Source of the DNA: Clostridium collagenovorans DSM 3089
GTDB taxonomy: Bacteria; Bacillota; Clostridia; Clostridiales; Clostridiaceae
NCBI RefSeq assembly: GCF_900130005.1
Contig: NZ_FQXP01000014.1
Coordinates: 1 to 64,000 of the forward strand
Direction of reading: 5' to 3'
Length of the DNA: 64,000 nucleotides
Positions within the stretch are counted from its first letter, which is position 1, and each line of letters opens with the position of its first letter. The position numbers were made by a program, and so were the translations under genes. A model generated the notes under the pieces. The model searched no databases. It was given only the letters and a program-made list of their open reading frames with translations, and had not been told where the DNA came from. Shown piece after piece: positions 16,579-25,555 of the stretch.

Positions 16579-18180
16579 TTAAATAACTCTTTCTGCGATA
16601 TTCGTAGAATGATCCCCTATTCTTTCTAGATTACTTATTAAATCTAAGAAAATAGCACTTCCATTAGCTACACATACCTTCTTACTTAATCTACTAATAT
16701 TATTTTCTCTTATTTCTTTCTTATACTGATTTATACTTTCTTCTATACTCTTTATACTTTTAGCCTTTGATACATCCTTGTTTTGATAAGCCTCTAAGGC
16801 TACACTTACAGCTTCTATAGTTTTATTATACATTCCAACTATTTCTACTCTAGCCTCATCCTGTATAGGTACATTTCCTTCACTTTTTTCAACTGCTAAT
16901 TCTATTATATTCTTTGCATGATCTCCAATTCTCTCAATGTCATTAATTATATGGAATGTAGAGCTTATAACCTTACCATCCTCCTCTGGAAGATCATGAG
17001 AAGATAATAAAACTAAATAGTTAGTAATTTCTTTTTCTAGTGTATTTATTAATTCTTCATTTTTATAAAGTTCATTAGAGCAAGATGAATCATTATCTAA
17101 GAAAGCTTTCATTGATAATTCAAGGTTTTTCTTAGCTACATCACCCATTCTAATAGTTTCTTTAAAAACTTGATCTGTAGCAATTACAGGTGTTTCTAAT
17201 AATCTTTCATCTAAATATATAGCTCCACTGTAATCAACAGTATCTTCTCCTGGCATTACTTTATTAGCTAAAGCAACCAAATATTTAGCACAAGGCAGTA
17301 AAACAATAGTTACTATAACATTAAAAATAGTATGAGCATTGGCAACCTGTCTTGCAACATTAGTTGGGTCAGTTTTCTGAACTATAGAAACAACTATGTC
17401 CATAAACGGTAGGAATATAATAACCCCTATAACATTGAAGAAAAGGTGAATTAAAGCAGCCTTTTTAGCTGTTTTATTTGAACCTAATGATGCTAATAAT
17501 GCAGTAACACAAGTTCCTATATTACATCCGAAAATGATAGGTAATGCTACATTCATATCTATGCTACCAGTAGTCGCTAAAGCAACTAATATACCTGTTG
17601 TCGCAGATGAACTTTGAACTATAGCAGTCATAACAAGACCTGCTAATACTCCTAAAAATCTATTATTTCCAATTGCTCCTATTACATCATTAAATACAGG
17701 TGACTCTGCCAAAGGTCTCATAGACTCTGACATTATTCCCATACCTAAAAACAATATCCCAAATCCTAATCCTATATAAGCAACATCTCTTACTTTCTTC
17801 TTCTTAGCAACTAAAACAATAACAGCACATACTCCGATGAATATTGGTGCTATTGCATCTAAATTAAAAGAAACCATCTGAGCAGTTATGGTTGTCCCAA
17901 TATTGGCACCCATAATAACTCCAGCAGCTTGCATTAAAGACATTAACCCTGCATTTACAAAGCTAACCACCATTACTGTTGTCGCACTTGAACTTTGAAT
18001 AACAGCTGTAACTAAGGCTCCCACTAGTACTCCTATGACTCTATTACTAGTTACCTTCTCTAAGATAGTTTTTAATCTTTCTCCAGCTGCATTTTCTAAA
18101 CCGTCTCCCATAAGTTTCATTCCAAATAAGAATAAACCTAAACCGCCTACTAATTGGATAACCATACTTGTAATATCCAA
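16579..18180 (-). CDS. Na/Pi cotransporter with C-terminal PhoU domain
   Basis: A 533-residue membrane protein of the NptA/YjbB type that moves phosphate with sodium. Two inverted repeats each carry the hallmark QSSSATT, in VTAVIQSSSATTVMVV (near residue 64) and TAIVQSSSATTGILVA (near residue 189). The last 200 residues form PhoU-like helices (NIERIGDHAKN and NLERIGDHSTN are the paired metal-site motifs). Start is TTG, with GGGGAG 6 nt upstream; the next ATG is 22 nt from that site. PhoP-like direct repeats upstream point to phosphate control. Confidence 0.93.
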   Translation of the reverse strand: MDITSMVIQLVGGLGLFLFGMKLMGDGLENAAGERLKTILEKVTSNRVIGVLVGALVTAVIQSSSATTVMVVSFVNAGLMSLMQAAGVIMGANIGTTITAQMVSFNLDAIAPIFIGVCAVIVLVAKKKKVRDVAYIGLGFGILFLGMGIMSESMRPLAESPVFNDVIGAIGNNRFLGVLAGLVMTAIVQSSSATTGILVALATTGSIDMNVALPIIFGCNIGTCVTALLASLGSNKTAKKAALIHLFFNVIGVIIFLPFMDIVVSIVQKTDPTNVARQVANAHTIFNVIVTIVLLPCAKYLVALANKVMPGEDTVDYSGAIYLDERLLETPVIATDQVFKETIRMGDVAKKNLELSMKAFLDNDSSCSNELYKNEELINTLEKEITNYLVLLSSHDLPEEDGKVISSTFHIINDIERIGDHAKNIIELAVEKSEGNVPIQDEARVEIVGMYNKTIEAVSVALEAYQNKDVSKAKSIKSIEESINQYKKEIRENNISRLSKKVCVANGSAIFLDLISNLERIGDHSTNIAERVI

Positions 18181-18271
18181 GATTCTCTCCCCTTTTAAAA
18201 AGTATTTTTTAACCTTTACACTTAATATTTTCTAAATATTTATACCAATATTTTAATACTTTTTTACAATA

Positions 18272-18364
18272 ATTCTACTAAGTTAACACATATTTAACCT
18301 TGAATTAACCTTACTATTACATTGATTTGATTACATTCCAATTCTCATTAACTTAAACTTAACA
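18272..18364 (-). promoter_or_regulatory. PhoP-like direct repeats upstream of Na/Pi gene
   Basis: On the plus strand TTAACA (18283), TTAACC (18294) and TTAACC (18305) recur at exactly 11-bp intervals, and another pair, TTAACT (18348) and TTAACA (18359), is also 11 bp apart. On the minus strand a -10 like TAGAAT (18272-18277) lies 5 nt beyond the first group. Known PhoP boxes of Bacillus are TTAACA-like repeats with this period next to the -10. Confidence 0.6.
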
Positions 18365-18367
18365 AAT

Positions 18368-18414
18368 AAAGGAACTATGAATTTAGAATAAAAATCTAAA
18401 TTCATAGTTCCTTT
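18368..18414 (-). terminator. Terminator of the flavodoxin-DUF3793 operon
   Basis: A perfect 19-nt stem (18368-18386 with 18396-18414) and 9-nt loop. T residues follow on both strands. It ends the operon transcribed from the Fur-controlled promoter. Confidence 0.9.
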
Positions 18415-18433
18415 TATATACAACAAAATTTTA

Positions 18434-19084
18434 CTATCCAAATACTATACACTGTTTATTTTCAAACTTGCTTTTTAAAATACCACACAATATTTTATGT
18501 CGCTTTCCAATTAATATATTATCTAAAGTATGCTCCTTTACTTCATCATAAAGATTAAAAATAGTTTTAGCATTACTTATACTATTATATACTTTCCAAT
18601 AACCACAAGCTAAACACTTTTTTTCTGTACATTCCATAAAATCTCTAACATCATCTATTGGATATCCTAAAAATACTCCAAGCTCATGTGGACAGGCATA
18701 TAATGCATAACGTTCCTTTAGTTTTTCAACACATTGATTTAATGAAAAATCATATTTATATCCTATAGAAATTAGAAACTTTAAGTTTTCAGGATTACTT
18801 ATGGCTTTTTCAAGTAATTCTTCATCATATATAAGAACTATCAGCGACCTATCACTTTCTCTTAATTGAATATATTTTAACCCTAAACTCTTAATATAAT
18901 TTTCTCCATATAACTTCCATAAATCATAAGTTCTCTTATTATCATTTTTAACTAAATTTAGAGTAATTGATGGTTTTAGTTTTGCACTTATTAAAGCTAT
19001 ACTATAAGATACAAAAAGCTCAATATATTCTCTGTCTTCTTCATTATTTAATAACTTATAAAATTCACTTAACTTATCAACCAT
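18434..19084 (-). CDS. DUF3793 family protein
   Basis: A 216-residue protein of family DUF3793, whose function is unknown. Recognisable blocks are SAKLKPSITLNL (near residues 32-43), CPHELGVFLGYPIDDVRDF (near residues 131-149) and CLACGYWKVY, with conserved cysteines that might bind a cofactor. No signal peptide or membrane segment is seen, so it should be cytosolic. It is cotranscribed with flavodoxin 14 nt upstream behind a Fur box, which ties it to iron limitation. GGAGG precedes the ATG. Confidence 0.85.
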   Translation of the reverse strand: MVDKLSEFYKLLNNEEDREYIELFVSYSIALISAKLKPSITLNLVKNDNKRTYDLWKLYGENYIKSLGLKYIQLRESDRSLIVLIYDEELLEKAISNPENLKFLISIGYKYDFSLNQCVEKLKERYALYACPHELGVFLGYPIDDVRDFMECTEKKCLACGYWKVYNSISNAKTIFNLYDEVKEHTLDNILIGKRHKILCGILKSKFENKQCIVFG

Positions 19085-19098
19085 CTCTTACTCCTCCA

Positions 19099-19524
19099 TT
19101 ATTTATTAAGTTTAGCTATACTTCTTCCATATTTTATACATTCAAGTTCTGACTCACCATCTGGTGCATAATTAACAATTACTGGTCTTAATGGTACACT
19201 TGCTCCCGAAGATTTTACCCTTTCCTCAAAGCTATCCATCCACTCGCCACTTCCCCATCCATAAGAACCGAAAAGAGCCACTTGTTTTCCTTTTAAATCT
19301 GACTCTACTTTCTCTAAAAATGGGATAAATTCTCCATCCTCTAATTCTTCTTGTCCCATAGATGGACATCCTAAAACTATTACCTCATCATCTTTTAAAG
19401 AATCTATATTATTACTTGATATATTTAAAATCTCTGCGTTCCCGCCCTCTTCTTTAATCCCTTTTAAAATAAGATTTGCCATTGCTTCAGTGTTACCTGT
19501 TCCACTCCAGTAAATTATTTTCAT
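19099..19524 (-). CDS. Flavodoxin
   Basis: A 141-residue short-chain flavodoxin, an FMN electron carrier that can replace ferredoxin when iron is scarce. The FMN phosphate loop is WSGTGNTEAMA (residues 5-15), and GSYGWGSGEWMD supplies the aromatic FMN-stacking loop. GCPSMGQEELED is the middle loop. GGAGG lies 8 nt before the ATG. It is the first gene of an operon with DUF3793, driven by a strong promoter overlapped by a Fur operator, so it should be repressed when iron is plentiful. Confidence 0.93.
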   Translation of the reverse strand: MKIIYWSGTGNTEAMANLILKGIKEEGGNAEILNISSNNIDSLKDDEVIVLGCPSMGQEELEDGEFIPFLEKVESDLKGKQVALFGSYGWGSGEWMDSFEERVKSSGASVPLRPVIVNYAPDGESELECIKYGRSIAKLNK

Positions 19525-19553
19525 AACCCTGACCTCCTTATTATTTTACTACT

Positions 19554-19610
19554 GATAATGATTATCATTATCTTAATATTTAATATATACTCATAAATAA
19601 AAAATGTCAA
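19554..19610 (-). promoter_or_regulatory. Flavodoxin promoter with Fur box
   Basis: GATAATGATTATCATTATC (19554-19572) is a perfect 9-1-9 palindrome and differs from the classical Fur box at one central base. On the minus strand TTGACA (19605-19610), 17 nt and TATATT (19582-19587) form a near-ideal promoter. The Fur box lies just after the -10 and covers the start of transcription, so bound Fur would block it. Confidence 0.92.
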
Positions 19611-19912
19611 CGATTTTATCTATTTACCTCTGATATTATTTTTCCCATTCGTTCATTAGTATAACTATAAATTAGTGTACTCAGTGTTTACGCCCGCATA
19701 ATTGTTTACACTTACACATAGCTCGTTTTATTAACCTACTATACTTAATAGTTGATGTTTTATATTCGGAGGAGTAGTTTATATACTCCCTAATAATTGA
19801 ATTTATTATTTTAGCAATAATGCTTATATTACTTCTAGTAAGCTTATGTAGGTTTAATTCTTGTGAGCATTCTCTTATAAAAATATTATTTAAACCTCTA
19901 TACAATCAATAA
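19611..19912. other. Spacer with a doubtful 74-codon frame
   Basis: A minus-strand open frame (19681-19905) runs here. It would need a TTG start without a ribosome-binding site, and its product (ending MCKCKQLCGRKH) matches nothing I recognise. It could be a decayed gene or chance. Apart from it I see no feature in this stretch. Confidence 0.3.
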
Positions 19913-19957
19913 AAAAGGAATTAAAATAGCAATTTTCTCACTATTTCAATTCCTTTT
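19913..19957 (-). terminator. Terminator after GNAT gene
   Basis: A 17-nt stem with one mismatch (19913-19929 with 19941-19957) and an 11-nt loop, followed by T residues on the minus strand. It ends the acetyltransferase transcript. Confidence 0.8.
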
Positions 19958-19989
19958 AATCTTTTTTCATATAAAATAATAGTTATTTA

Positions 19990-20496
19990 TTAATGTTTAA
20001 TTCTAGCCATAATTATTTCATCAACATATTCGCCATTTCTAATGGCTGCTTTTACCTTTATACCTTCTCTTTTAAATCCACATTTTTCATAAAGATGAAT
20101 AGCAGGCAAATTATCAAAAAAAACTCCCAACTCTATACGTACAAGCATTAACCAATTGTCAGCAATATCTAAAATTGTTTCTAATAATTTAGTTCCAACA
20201 CCCTTATTCTGATAATCTTTATGAACCATTAACATTATTGATGCAGAATGACGAAGTCTTGGATTATTAGGTATAACTAATGATGATGTGCCAATTAAAA
20301 GTTCGCTTTTATCCTTTTCCTGTAGAATTGCAACAAATTGATAATCATTTTGTGTTAGATTTATAATTTTTGAATGATCAATGTTTATTCTTTGGGAAGG
20401 TATTGTTAATGTACTTTCAAATATCCCAGGCATACGTCTTAATAAATTAATTCCTTCTGCATCTTCAAGTTTAACAGGTCTAATTATAATGTTCAT
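19990..20496 (-). CDS. GNAT acetyltransferase, YhhY/AaaT-like
   Basis: A 168-residue GNAT protein similar in layout to E. coli YhhY (AaaT), an L-amino-acid N-acetyltransferase. It starts with IIRPVKLEDAEGINLLR, has acetyl-CoA motif YQNKGVGTKLLETILDIA (about residues 95-112), the NLPAIHLYEKCGF motif and the YhhY-like ending GFKREGIKVKAAIRNGEYVD. AAGGAG precedes the ATG. It is a lone gene with its own terminator. The assignment to this subgroup rests on memory of the E. coli sequence; the substrate is inferred. Confidence 0.85.
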   Translation of the reverse strand: MNIIIRPVKLEDAEGINLLRRMPGIFESTLTIPSQRINIDHSKIINLTQNDYQFVAILQEKDKSELLIGTSSLVIPNNPRLRHSASIMLMVHKDYQNKGVGTKLLETILDIADNWLMLVRIELGVFFDNLPAIHLYEKCGFKREGIKVKAAIRNGEYVDEIIMARIKH

Positions 20497-20624
20497 TTCT
20501 ATACTCCTTTCTATAAATTTATTATTTTCTTCTCTATTGTAATATTAAGGTTTTTGTTACAATATATTCTTTATGTTTGTATTATACATTATATCGTAAT
20601 AACTTCAAGTGATTTTTTTATACT

Positions 20625-20664
20625 AAAAAAGCCTTCCCTAATTGTAAGGGAAAGCTTCTTTTTT
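20625..20664 (-). terminator. Terminator after yhaM
   Basis: AAAAAAGCCTTCCCT pairs with AGGGAAAGCTTCTTTTTT apart from single mismatches, around a short loop. On the minus strand it is followed by T residues just after the stop codon. Confidence 0.8.
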
Positions 20665-20671
20665 AACTTTC

Positions 20672-21634
20672 TTATTCTCTTCCAAATTTACTTTTATAAA
20701 TGCTTATATTATCTAGTGAAGAAATTCTATCTGAAAAACAGCCTACATTTGTTTCATTTAATGCCTTATTCATATCATACATTCTAGAGTCTATCATGTC
20801 TAAATGATGTAATAACTCTGCCTCTGGTATCATAGGTTTTTTAGGGCTTCCATACTCAGGATAATAATGATGAGCAAGAATCATATGCTGAAGTAACATA
20901 GAAATCTCTTTATCCACATTTAATTCTTTAGCTATTCTTTCGATTCTTCTAACTCCCATTGTTATATGTCCTAGAAGCTGACCTTCTACACTATACTCAC
21001 TTACTATTCCTAAACTATTCGCAATCATCTCTTCCATTTTAGATATATCATGAAGTATTATTCCAGCATATAAAAGATCTTGATTTAAAAAGCTATAAAT
21101 TTCACTAAGCTTTTCAGCACCCTTTAACATAGTTGTTGTGTGATATAGTAATCCACCTCTTACAGCATGATGATTAGACTTAGCTGCAGGGAAATATAGA
21201 ATATCTGGACCTGCCTCCTCTAAGACTGCTGTAACTATATTTTGAATATCCTCATTTTTAATCTTATCTTTAAATCTTAAAACATCTTCAAACATGTCTT
21301 TACTGTCGTAAGGAGCTGTTGGTACAAAATCCTCTATATTTATATCATCGGAGTCCTCTGCTAATCTCATAGTATCTATTTTTAGTTGAAGTTTTCCCTT
21401 CCACTCTATTACATTAGCTTTTGCAAATACAATTTTATGCTCTTTAAATAGTTCATCATATCCATTTTTATATTCCCAAAGTTTCGCATTTATATCTCCA
21501 GTCTTATCTATAAAGGTCATATCTAAAAACTTATTATTACTACCATTTGTTAACTTAACATTTATATCCTTAAGAAGATAAAATCCTTCTACTTTTTCAC
21601 CTTTTTTTAATTCGCATATATGTTTAAATTTCAT
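20672..21634 (-). CDS. yhaM: 3'-5' exoribonuclease YhaM family
   Basis: A 320-residue protein with an N-terminal OB-fold (about residues 15-105, LTNGSNNKFLDMTFIDKTG) and a C-terminal HD domain, the YhaM layout of Firmicutes. YhaM degrades RNA and single-stranded DNA from the 3' end. HD residues are in SNHHAVRGGLLYHTTTM and in GIILHDISKMEE. I begin at ATG 21634 (MKFKHICELKKGEKVE), behind GGGGAG, because the 21 codons before it are uncharacteristic. Length matches the B. subtilis protein (about 314). Confidence 0.88.
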   Translation of the reverse strand: MKFKHICELKKGEKVEGFYLLKDINVKLTNGSNNKFLDMTFIDKTGDINAKLWEYKNGYDELFKEHKIVFAKANVIEWKGKLQLKIDTMRLAEDSDDINIEDFVPTAPYDSKDMFEDVLRFKDKIKNEDIQNIVTAVLEEAGPDILYFPAAKSNHHAVRGGLLYHTTTMLKGAEKLSEIYSFLNQDLLYAGIILHDISKMEEMIANSLGIVSEYSVEGQLLGHITMGVRRIERIAKELNVDKEISMLLQHMILAHHYYPEYGSPKKPMIPEAELLHHLDMIDSRMYDMNKALNETNVGCFSDRISSLDNISIYKSKFGRE

Positions 21635-22232
21635 ACTGATACTACTCTCCCCTATGACTTGATTTTTACTCAAATACTTATAAATATTATACCACAACTA
21701 AAAAAAATAATTATAGTTGACACTGTTTATTATGAAGTATTTAAATGCTATACTATATTAATAATTATATTTTACATAATTAAGTTTTAACCATCTTTAT
21801 ATGATTTTATAAATATATTTACGTAAAAGTTTAGTATAAACAATTTTTCATATTATATAACTAAATTTTAAATATATTTATTATACATTTAACCCATAAA
21901 GTTTAAAAGGATAAACACTAAATACTTAGTTTTAAGCTTACTTTAAAATACAATTCTATATTGTGTTTTTAATAATGTAACTTATAGGTTTTCATAAATA
22001 AATATCATGTATATTACTAAATTTATATATGAAGCTACCAACGTAAACTACAATATCATAATATATTTTTGACATTGTAAAAAAAATATATAACATTAGT
22101 ATGTATTTTATTTATAAAATCAACTAATAATTAGTTATATTTTGTTTTAATAAATATTGTTTATTGTTAATTAGTACTGTAATTATAAATATTTTTATTT
22201 CATATTACAACTATTATATAGAAGGAGATACC
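21635..22232. other. AT-rich divergent spacer
   Basis: Nearly 600 nt of AT-rich sequence between the divergent yhaM and helicase genes. The helicase frame stays open into it (from 22164), but without a ribosome-binding site. I see no hairpin, RNA gene or operator. A long leader for the helicase mRNA is possible. Confidence 0.4.
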
Positions 22233-23513
22233 ATGGATAATTCGTTTAATTTACTTAACTTAAAAGATGATGTTGTAAAATCCTTAGAGAAAAGAGGATT
22301 AACAACTCCAACAGAAATTCAGAAAAGAGCTATTCCAGTAGCTTTAGAAGGTAAGGATTTAATTGGTCATTCTGAAACCGGTACTGGTAAAACCTTAGCT
22401 TACCTTTTACCTATTATAGAAAAGATTGATTTATCAATTAAAACTCCTCAAGCTATTATTTTAGCTCCTACTCATGAATTAGTAGTTCAAATCAAAAAAG
22501 AATTAGATAGTATTGTTAAGGGTTGTGAAAATCCTAACTTAAATAATATACATTCTATTTCTTTAATAGGTGATGTTAATATAAAGCGTCAATTGGAGAA
22601 GCTAAAAGAAAAGCCTCAAATTATTATAGGTACTACTGGAAGAATAGTTGAACTTCTAGACCTAAAAAAATTAAAATGTCACACAGTTAAGACTATAGTT
22701 TTAGATGAAGGTGATAGACTTTTAGATGAAACTAACATTACAGCTGTAGAAAGAATTATTAAGTCTACTTTAAAAGAAAGACAGCTTATGCTATTCTCTG
22801 CAACTATGCCTGATGAAGCTGTAAAGCTTTGCGGTAACTTTATGAAAGAAATTAATATTATAAAATCTGGTGATAATGTTACAATTTCTGAAAACATAGA
22901 GCATCTCTTTTTTACATGTGAAAAAAGAGATAAAATACTTTTAATTAGAAAGCTTATGGCATCTATTAAACCTGAAAAGGCATTACTATTCATAAATAAT
23001 TGTAATGATATAGAAACTTTAACTGCTAAATTACAATATCACCACCTAAAGGTTGATTGTATTCATGGCTCCTTAGTTAAAAATCATAGAAGAGATGCCT
23101 TAGATGATTTAAGAAGCGGAAAAATAAACTTGCTTGTTACTTCTGACTTAGCATCTAGAGGACTACATATAGATGGTATTACTCACATATTTAACTTAGA
23201 TATACCTGAGGACAGTAAGAACTATCTTCACAGAGTTGGTAGAACTGGTAGAGCTGGTGAAAAAGGAACTGCTATCTCTATCGTTACAGAAAACGAACTA
23301 GGATTACTTAAAAGATGTTGTACCCTTTATGGAATTTCAATACAACAAAAGGAAATCTCTCATGGTAAAATCTTTGATGTTAAATCTGAAAAGGATTCTA
23401 AGTTTTACTCTAAGGTTAATACAAAAAAACCTTCTGTTATGCCTAGCACTAAGACTAAGCCTAAAAAGAATAAAACTAATAAGGATAAAGGCAAGAGAAA
23501 ACCTAAAAAATAA
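22233..23513 (+). CDS. Divergent DEAD-box-type RNA helicase
   Basis: A 426-residue two-RecA-domain helicase. The Q motif (TPTEIQKRAIPVAL), Walker A SETGTGKT, motif III SAT and motif VI HRVGRTGRAG are intact. Other motifs depart from the DEAD family: motif Ia is PTHEL, Ib TTGR, motif II DEGD instead of DEAD, and motif V SRGLHI. The last 35 residues are a lysine-rich tail for RNA contact. ATG 22233 follows GAAGGAG closely. Role is probably RNA remodelling in ribosome assembly or cold response, but this is inference. Confidence 0.88.
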   Translation: MDNSFNLLNLKDDVVKSLEKRGLTTPTEIQKRAIPVALEGKDLIGHSETGTGKTLAYLLPIIEKIDLSIKTPQAIILAPTHELVVQIKKELDSIVKGCENPNLNNIHSISLIGDVNIKRQLEKLKEKPQIIIGTTGRIVELLDLKKLKCHTVKTIVLDEGDRLLDETNITAVERIIKSTLKERQLMLFSATMPDEAVKLCGNFMKEINIIKSGDNVTISENIEHLFFTCEKRDKILLIRKLMASIKPEKALLFINNCNDIETLTAKLQYHHLKVDCIHGSLVKNHRRDALDDLRSGKINLLVTSDLASRGLHIDGITHIFNLDIPEDSKNYLHRVGRTGRAGEKGTAISIVTENELGLLKRCCTLYGISIQQKEISHGKIFDVKSEKDSKFYSKVNTKKPSVMPSTKTKPKKNKTNKDKGKRKPKK

Positions 23514-23624
23514 TTTTGTAATTTCAATTTAATTTTTGTATAAATGATACCCTAAAGGCAATAATACAAATAAGCTATTAAGCTAATTTATACTTATATT
23601 AAGTCTGAAGGGAGACGTTTAAAA

Positions 23625-23762
23625 ATGGCAAAGAATAAAAATGCTAAGAAACCAAAACAAACATCAAATATGGATGTTGCAATGATGGAAGTACCAGGCT
23701 CCACAAAGGGCAAAAAGAAAGATAAACAAACAAAAGGAATGGTTATGGGCGACCTTGATTAG
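23625..23762 (+). CDS. Small lysine-rich protein (45 residues)
   Basis: A 45-codon frame with ATG behind AAGGGAG (spacing about 11 nt) and ending right before a strong terminator. About a third of residues are lysine, with MAKNKNAKKPKQ at the start, a central MDVAMMEVPGSTKGKKK, and an acidic end GDLD. The strong basic charge suggests a nucleic-acid or ribosome ligand, but I recognise no family. It lies 110 nt after the helicase gene and could be a partner of it. Confidence 0.7.
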   Translation: MAKNKNAKKPKQTSNMDVAMMEVPGSTKGKKKDKQTKGMVMGDLD

Positions 23763-23769
23763 AAATTTT

Positions 23770-23795
23770 AAATCCGCGGCTTTTACTGCGGATTT
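23770..23795 (+). terminator. Terminator after the small ORF
   Basis: AAATCCGC, a 10-nt loop, and GCGGATTT followed by TTTTT. GC-rich for this genome and therefore strong. Confidence 0.93.
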
Positions 23796-23812
23796 TTTTA
23801 TTGTAATATGAT

Positions 23813-23858
23813 ATCTGTAACTTAAGTTACAGATTTTATTACTTACTCATCTTATAAT
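23813..23858 (+). promoter_or_regulatory. hcp promoter with HcpR-like palindrome
   Basis: A perfect 22-nt palindrome at 23813-23834 with core TGTAACTTAAGTTACA precedes a TATAAT box (23853-23858). With a start about 7 nt after the -10, the palindrome centre lies near -41.5, the position of class II Crp/Fnr activator sites. No good -35 is present, as expected for an activated promoter. The likely binder is the Crp/Fnr protein encoded at 25650-26324. Confidence 0.8.
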
Positions 23859-23896
23859 GTGTATATAAAATACATATTAAATCGGAGGTTTTAATT

Positions 23897-25546
23897 ATGG
23901 ATAACTTAATGTTCTGTTTTCAATGTCAGGAAGCTGCTGGTTGTAAGGGATGTACTAAAAGAGGTGTTTGTGGTAAAGAAGCATCTACTGCTAAACTTCA
24001 AGACTTATTAATATATACTTTAAAAGGAATATCGCTATATAGCCTTAAAGCTGAAGAGCTTAAACTTAAGGTAGATATAGAAAATAAATTTATAATAGAT
24101 AGTTTATTTGCAACTATAACTAATGCTAACTTTGATAATAAATATTTTATAGAAAAAATATCTAAGGCTTTAGATCTTAGAGAATTTATAAAAACTTCTT
24201 TAAAATCTGCTGGAATAGATGTTACTTCTATAACTCATGATTCTGCACACTGGTTCGGTAGAACAGAAGAAGAATTTTTAAGTAAAGCGGAAACTGTTGG
24301 AGTATTAAGCACAGAGAATGAAGATATTAGATCTCTAAGAGAGCTTATAACTTATGGTATAAAAGGAATGGCTGCTTATGTAGAGCATGCTTATAATTTA
24401 GGATTTGTAGATAATTCTATCTTCACATTTATTAAAGAAGCCTTAGTAAAAACAACTGAAAATCTAAGTGCTGATGAGCTTGTTGCTTTAACTTTAGAGT
24501 GTGGTAATTTTGGTGTTAAAACCATGGCACTTTTAGATGAAGCTAATACTAAAAGCTATGGTAATCCTGAAATAACTAAGGTTAATATCGGAGTTAAAAA
24601 TAACCCTGGAATTCTTGTGAGTGGTCACGATTTAAAAGACTTTGAAGAATTGCTAAAACAAACTGAAGGAACTGGTATAGACATCTATACTCATAGTGAG
24701 ATGTTACCTGCTAACTATTATCCTGAGTTTAAAAAGTATCCTCACTTTGTAGGAAATTACGGTAATGCATGGTGGAGACAAAATGAGGAATTTGAATCCT
24801 TCAATGGTCCTATTTTACTTACAACAAACTGTCTTGTACCACCAAAGGATTCTTACAAAGATAGAGTTTATACAACAGGTGTAGTTGGTTTCCCTGATCT
24901 AAAGCATATTGAGGGAAGAAAAGATGGTAAGGTAAAAGATTTCTCTGTTATTATTGAACATGCTAAAAAGTGTGCTCCACCAACAGAGATTGAAAAAGGT
25001 GAAATAATTGGTGGTTTTGCTCATAATCAAGTTCTTTCATTAGCTGATAAAATAGTTGATGCAGTTAAATCTGGGGCTATTAAACAATTCTTTGTTATGG
25101 CTGGATGTGACGGTAGAATGAAAGGTAGAAGTTACTATACTGAATTCGCTGAAGCTCTTCCTAAAGATACAGTTATTTTAACTGCTGGATGTGCTAAGTA
25201 TAGATATAATAAACTTAACCTTGGGGATATTAATGGAATACCTAGAGTTTTAGACGCTGGCCAATGTAATGACTCCTACTCATTAGCAGTAATTGCATTA
25301 AAACTAAAAGAAGTTTTTGGTCTTAATGATATAAATGAGTTACCTATTTCTTATAATATAGCTTGGTATGAACAAAAGGCTGTAATAGTACTATTGGCTT
25401 TATTATCACTAGGTGTAAAAAATATTCACTTAGGACCTACTCTACCTGCATTCCTATCACCAAATGTAGCTAAAGTTTTAGTTGATAACTTTGGTATTGC
25501 AGGAATTACAGATGTAGAAAATGATCTTAAAATATTTTTAGGCTAA
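23897..25546 (+). CDS. hcp: Hydroxylamine reductase (hybrid cluster protein)
   Basis: A 549-residue hybrid cluster protein, an oxygen-sensitive iron-sulfur enzyme linked to nitric oxide and hydroxylamine detoxification in the cytosol. N-terminal cysteines 7, 10, 19 and 25 fit C-x2-C-x8-C-x5-C for the cubane cluster; an extra Cys16 is present. Hybrid-cluster ligands are seen in TLECGNFGVK, TTNCLVPP, FVMAGCDGR, LTAGCAKYRYN and LDAGQCND. GGAGG precedes the ATG. The gene stands alone behind an HcpR-like operator, and the presumed regulator converges on it. Confidence 0.96.
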   Translation: MDNLMFCFQCQEAAGCKGCTKRGVCGKEASTAKLQDLLIYTLKGISLYSLKAEELKLKVDIENKFIIDSLFATITNANFDNKYFIEKISKALDLREFIKTSLKSAGIDVTSITHDSAHWFGRTEEEFLSKAETVGVLSTENEDIRSLRELITYGIKGMAAYVEHAYNLGFVDNSIFTFIKEALVKTTENLSADELVALTLECGNFGVKTMALLDEANTKSYGNPEITKVNIGVKNNPGILVSGHDLKDFEELLKQTEGTGIDIYTHSEMLPANYYPEFKKYPHFVGNYGNAWWRQNEEFESFNGPILLTTNCLVPPKDSYKDRVYTTGVVGFPDLKHIEGRKDGKVKDFSVIIEHAKKCAPPTEIEKGEIIGGFAHNQVLSLADKIVDAVKSGAIKQFFVMAGCDGRMKGRSYYTEFAEALPKDTVILTAGCAKYRYNKLNLGDINGIPRVLDAGQCNDSYSLAVIALKLKEVFGLNDINELPISYNIAWYEQKAVIVLLALLSLGVKNIHLGPTLPAFLSPNVAKVLVDNFGIAGITDVENDLKIFLG

Positions 25547-25555
25547 ATTTAATTT

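Noticed and set aside
19681..19905. 74-codon minus-strand frame
   Set aside because: TTG start without ribosome-binding site, no family recognised, and it lies between a terminator and a promoter.
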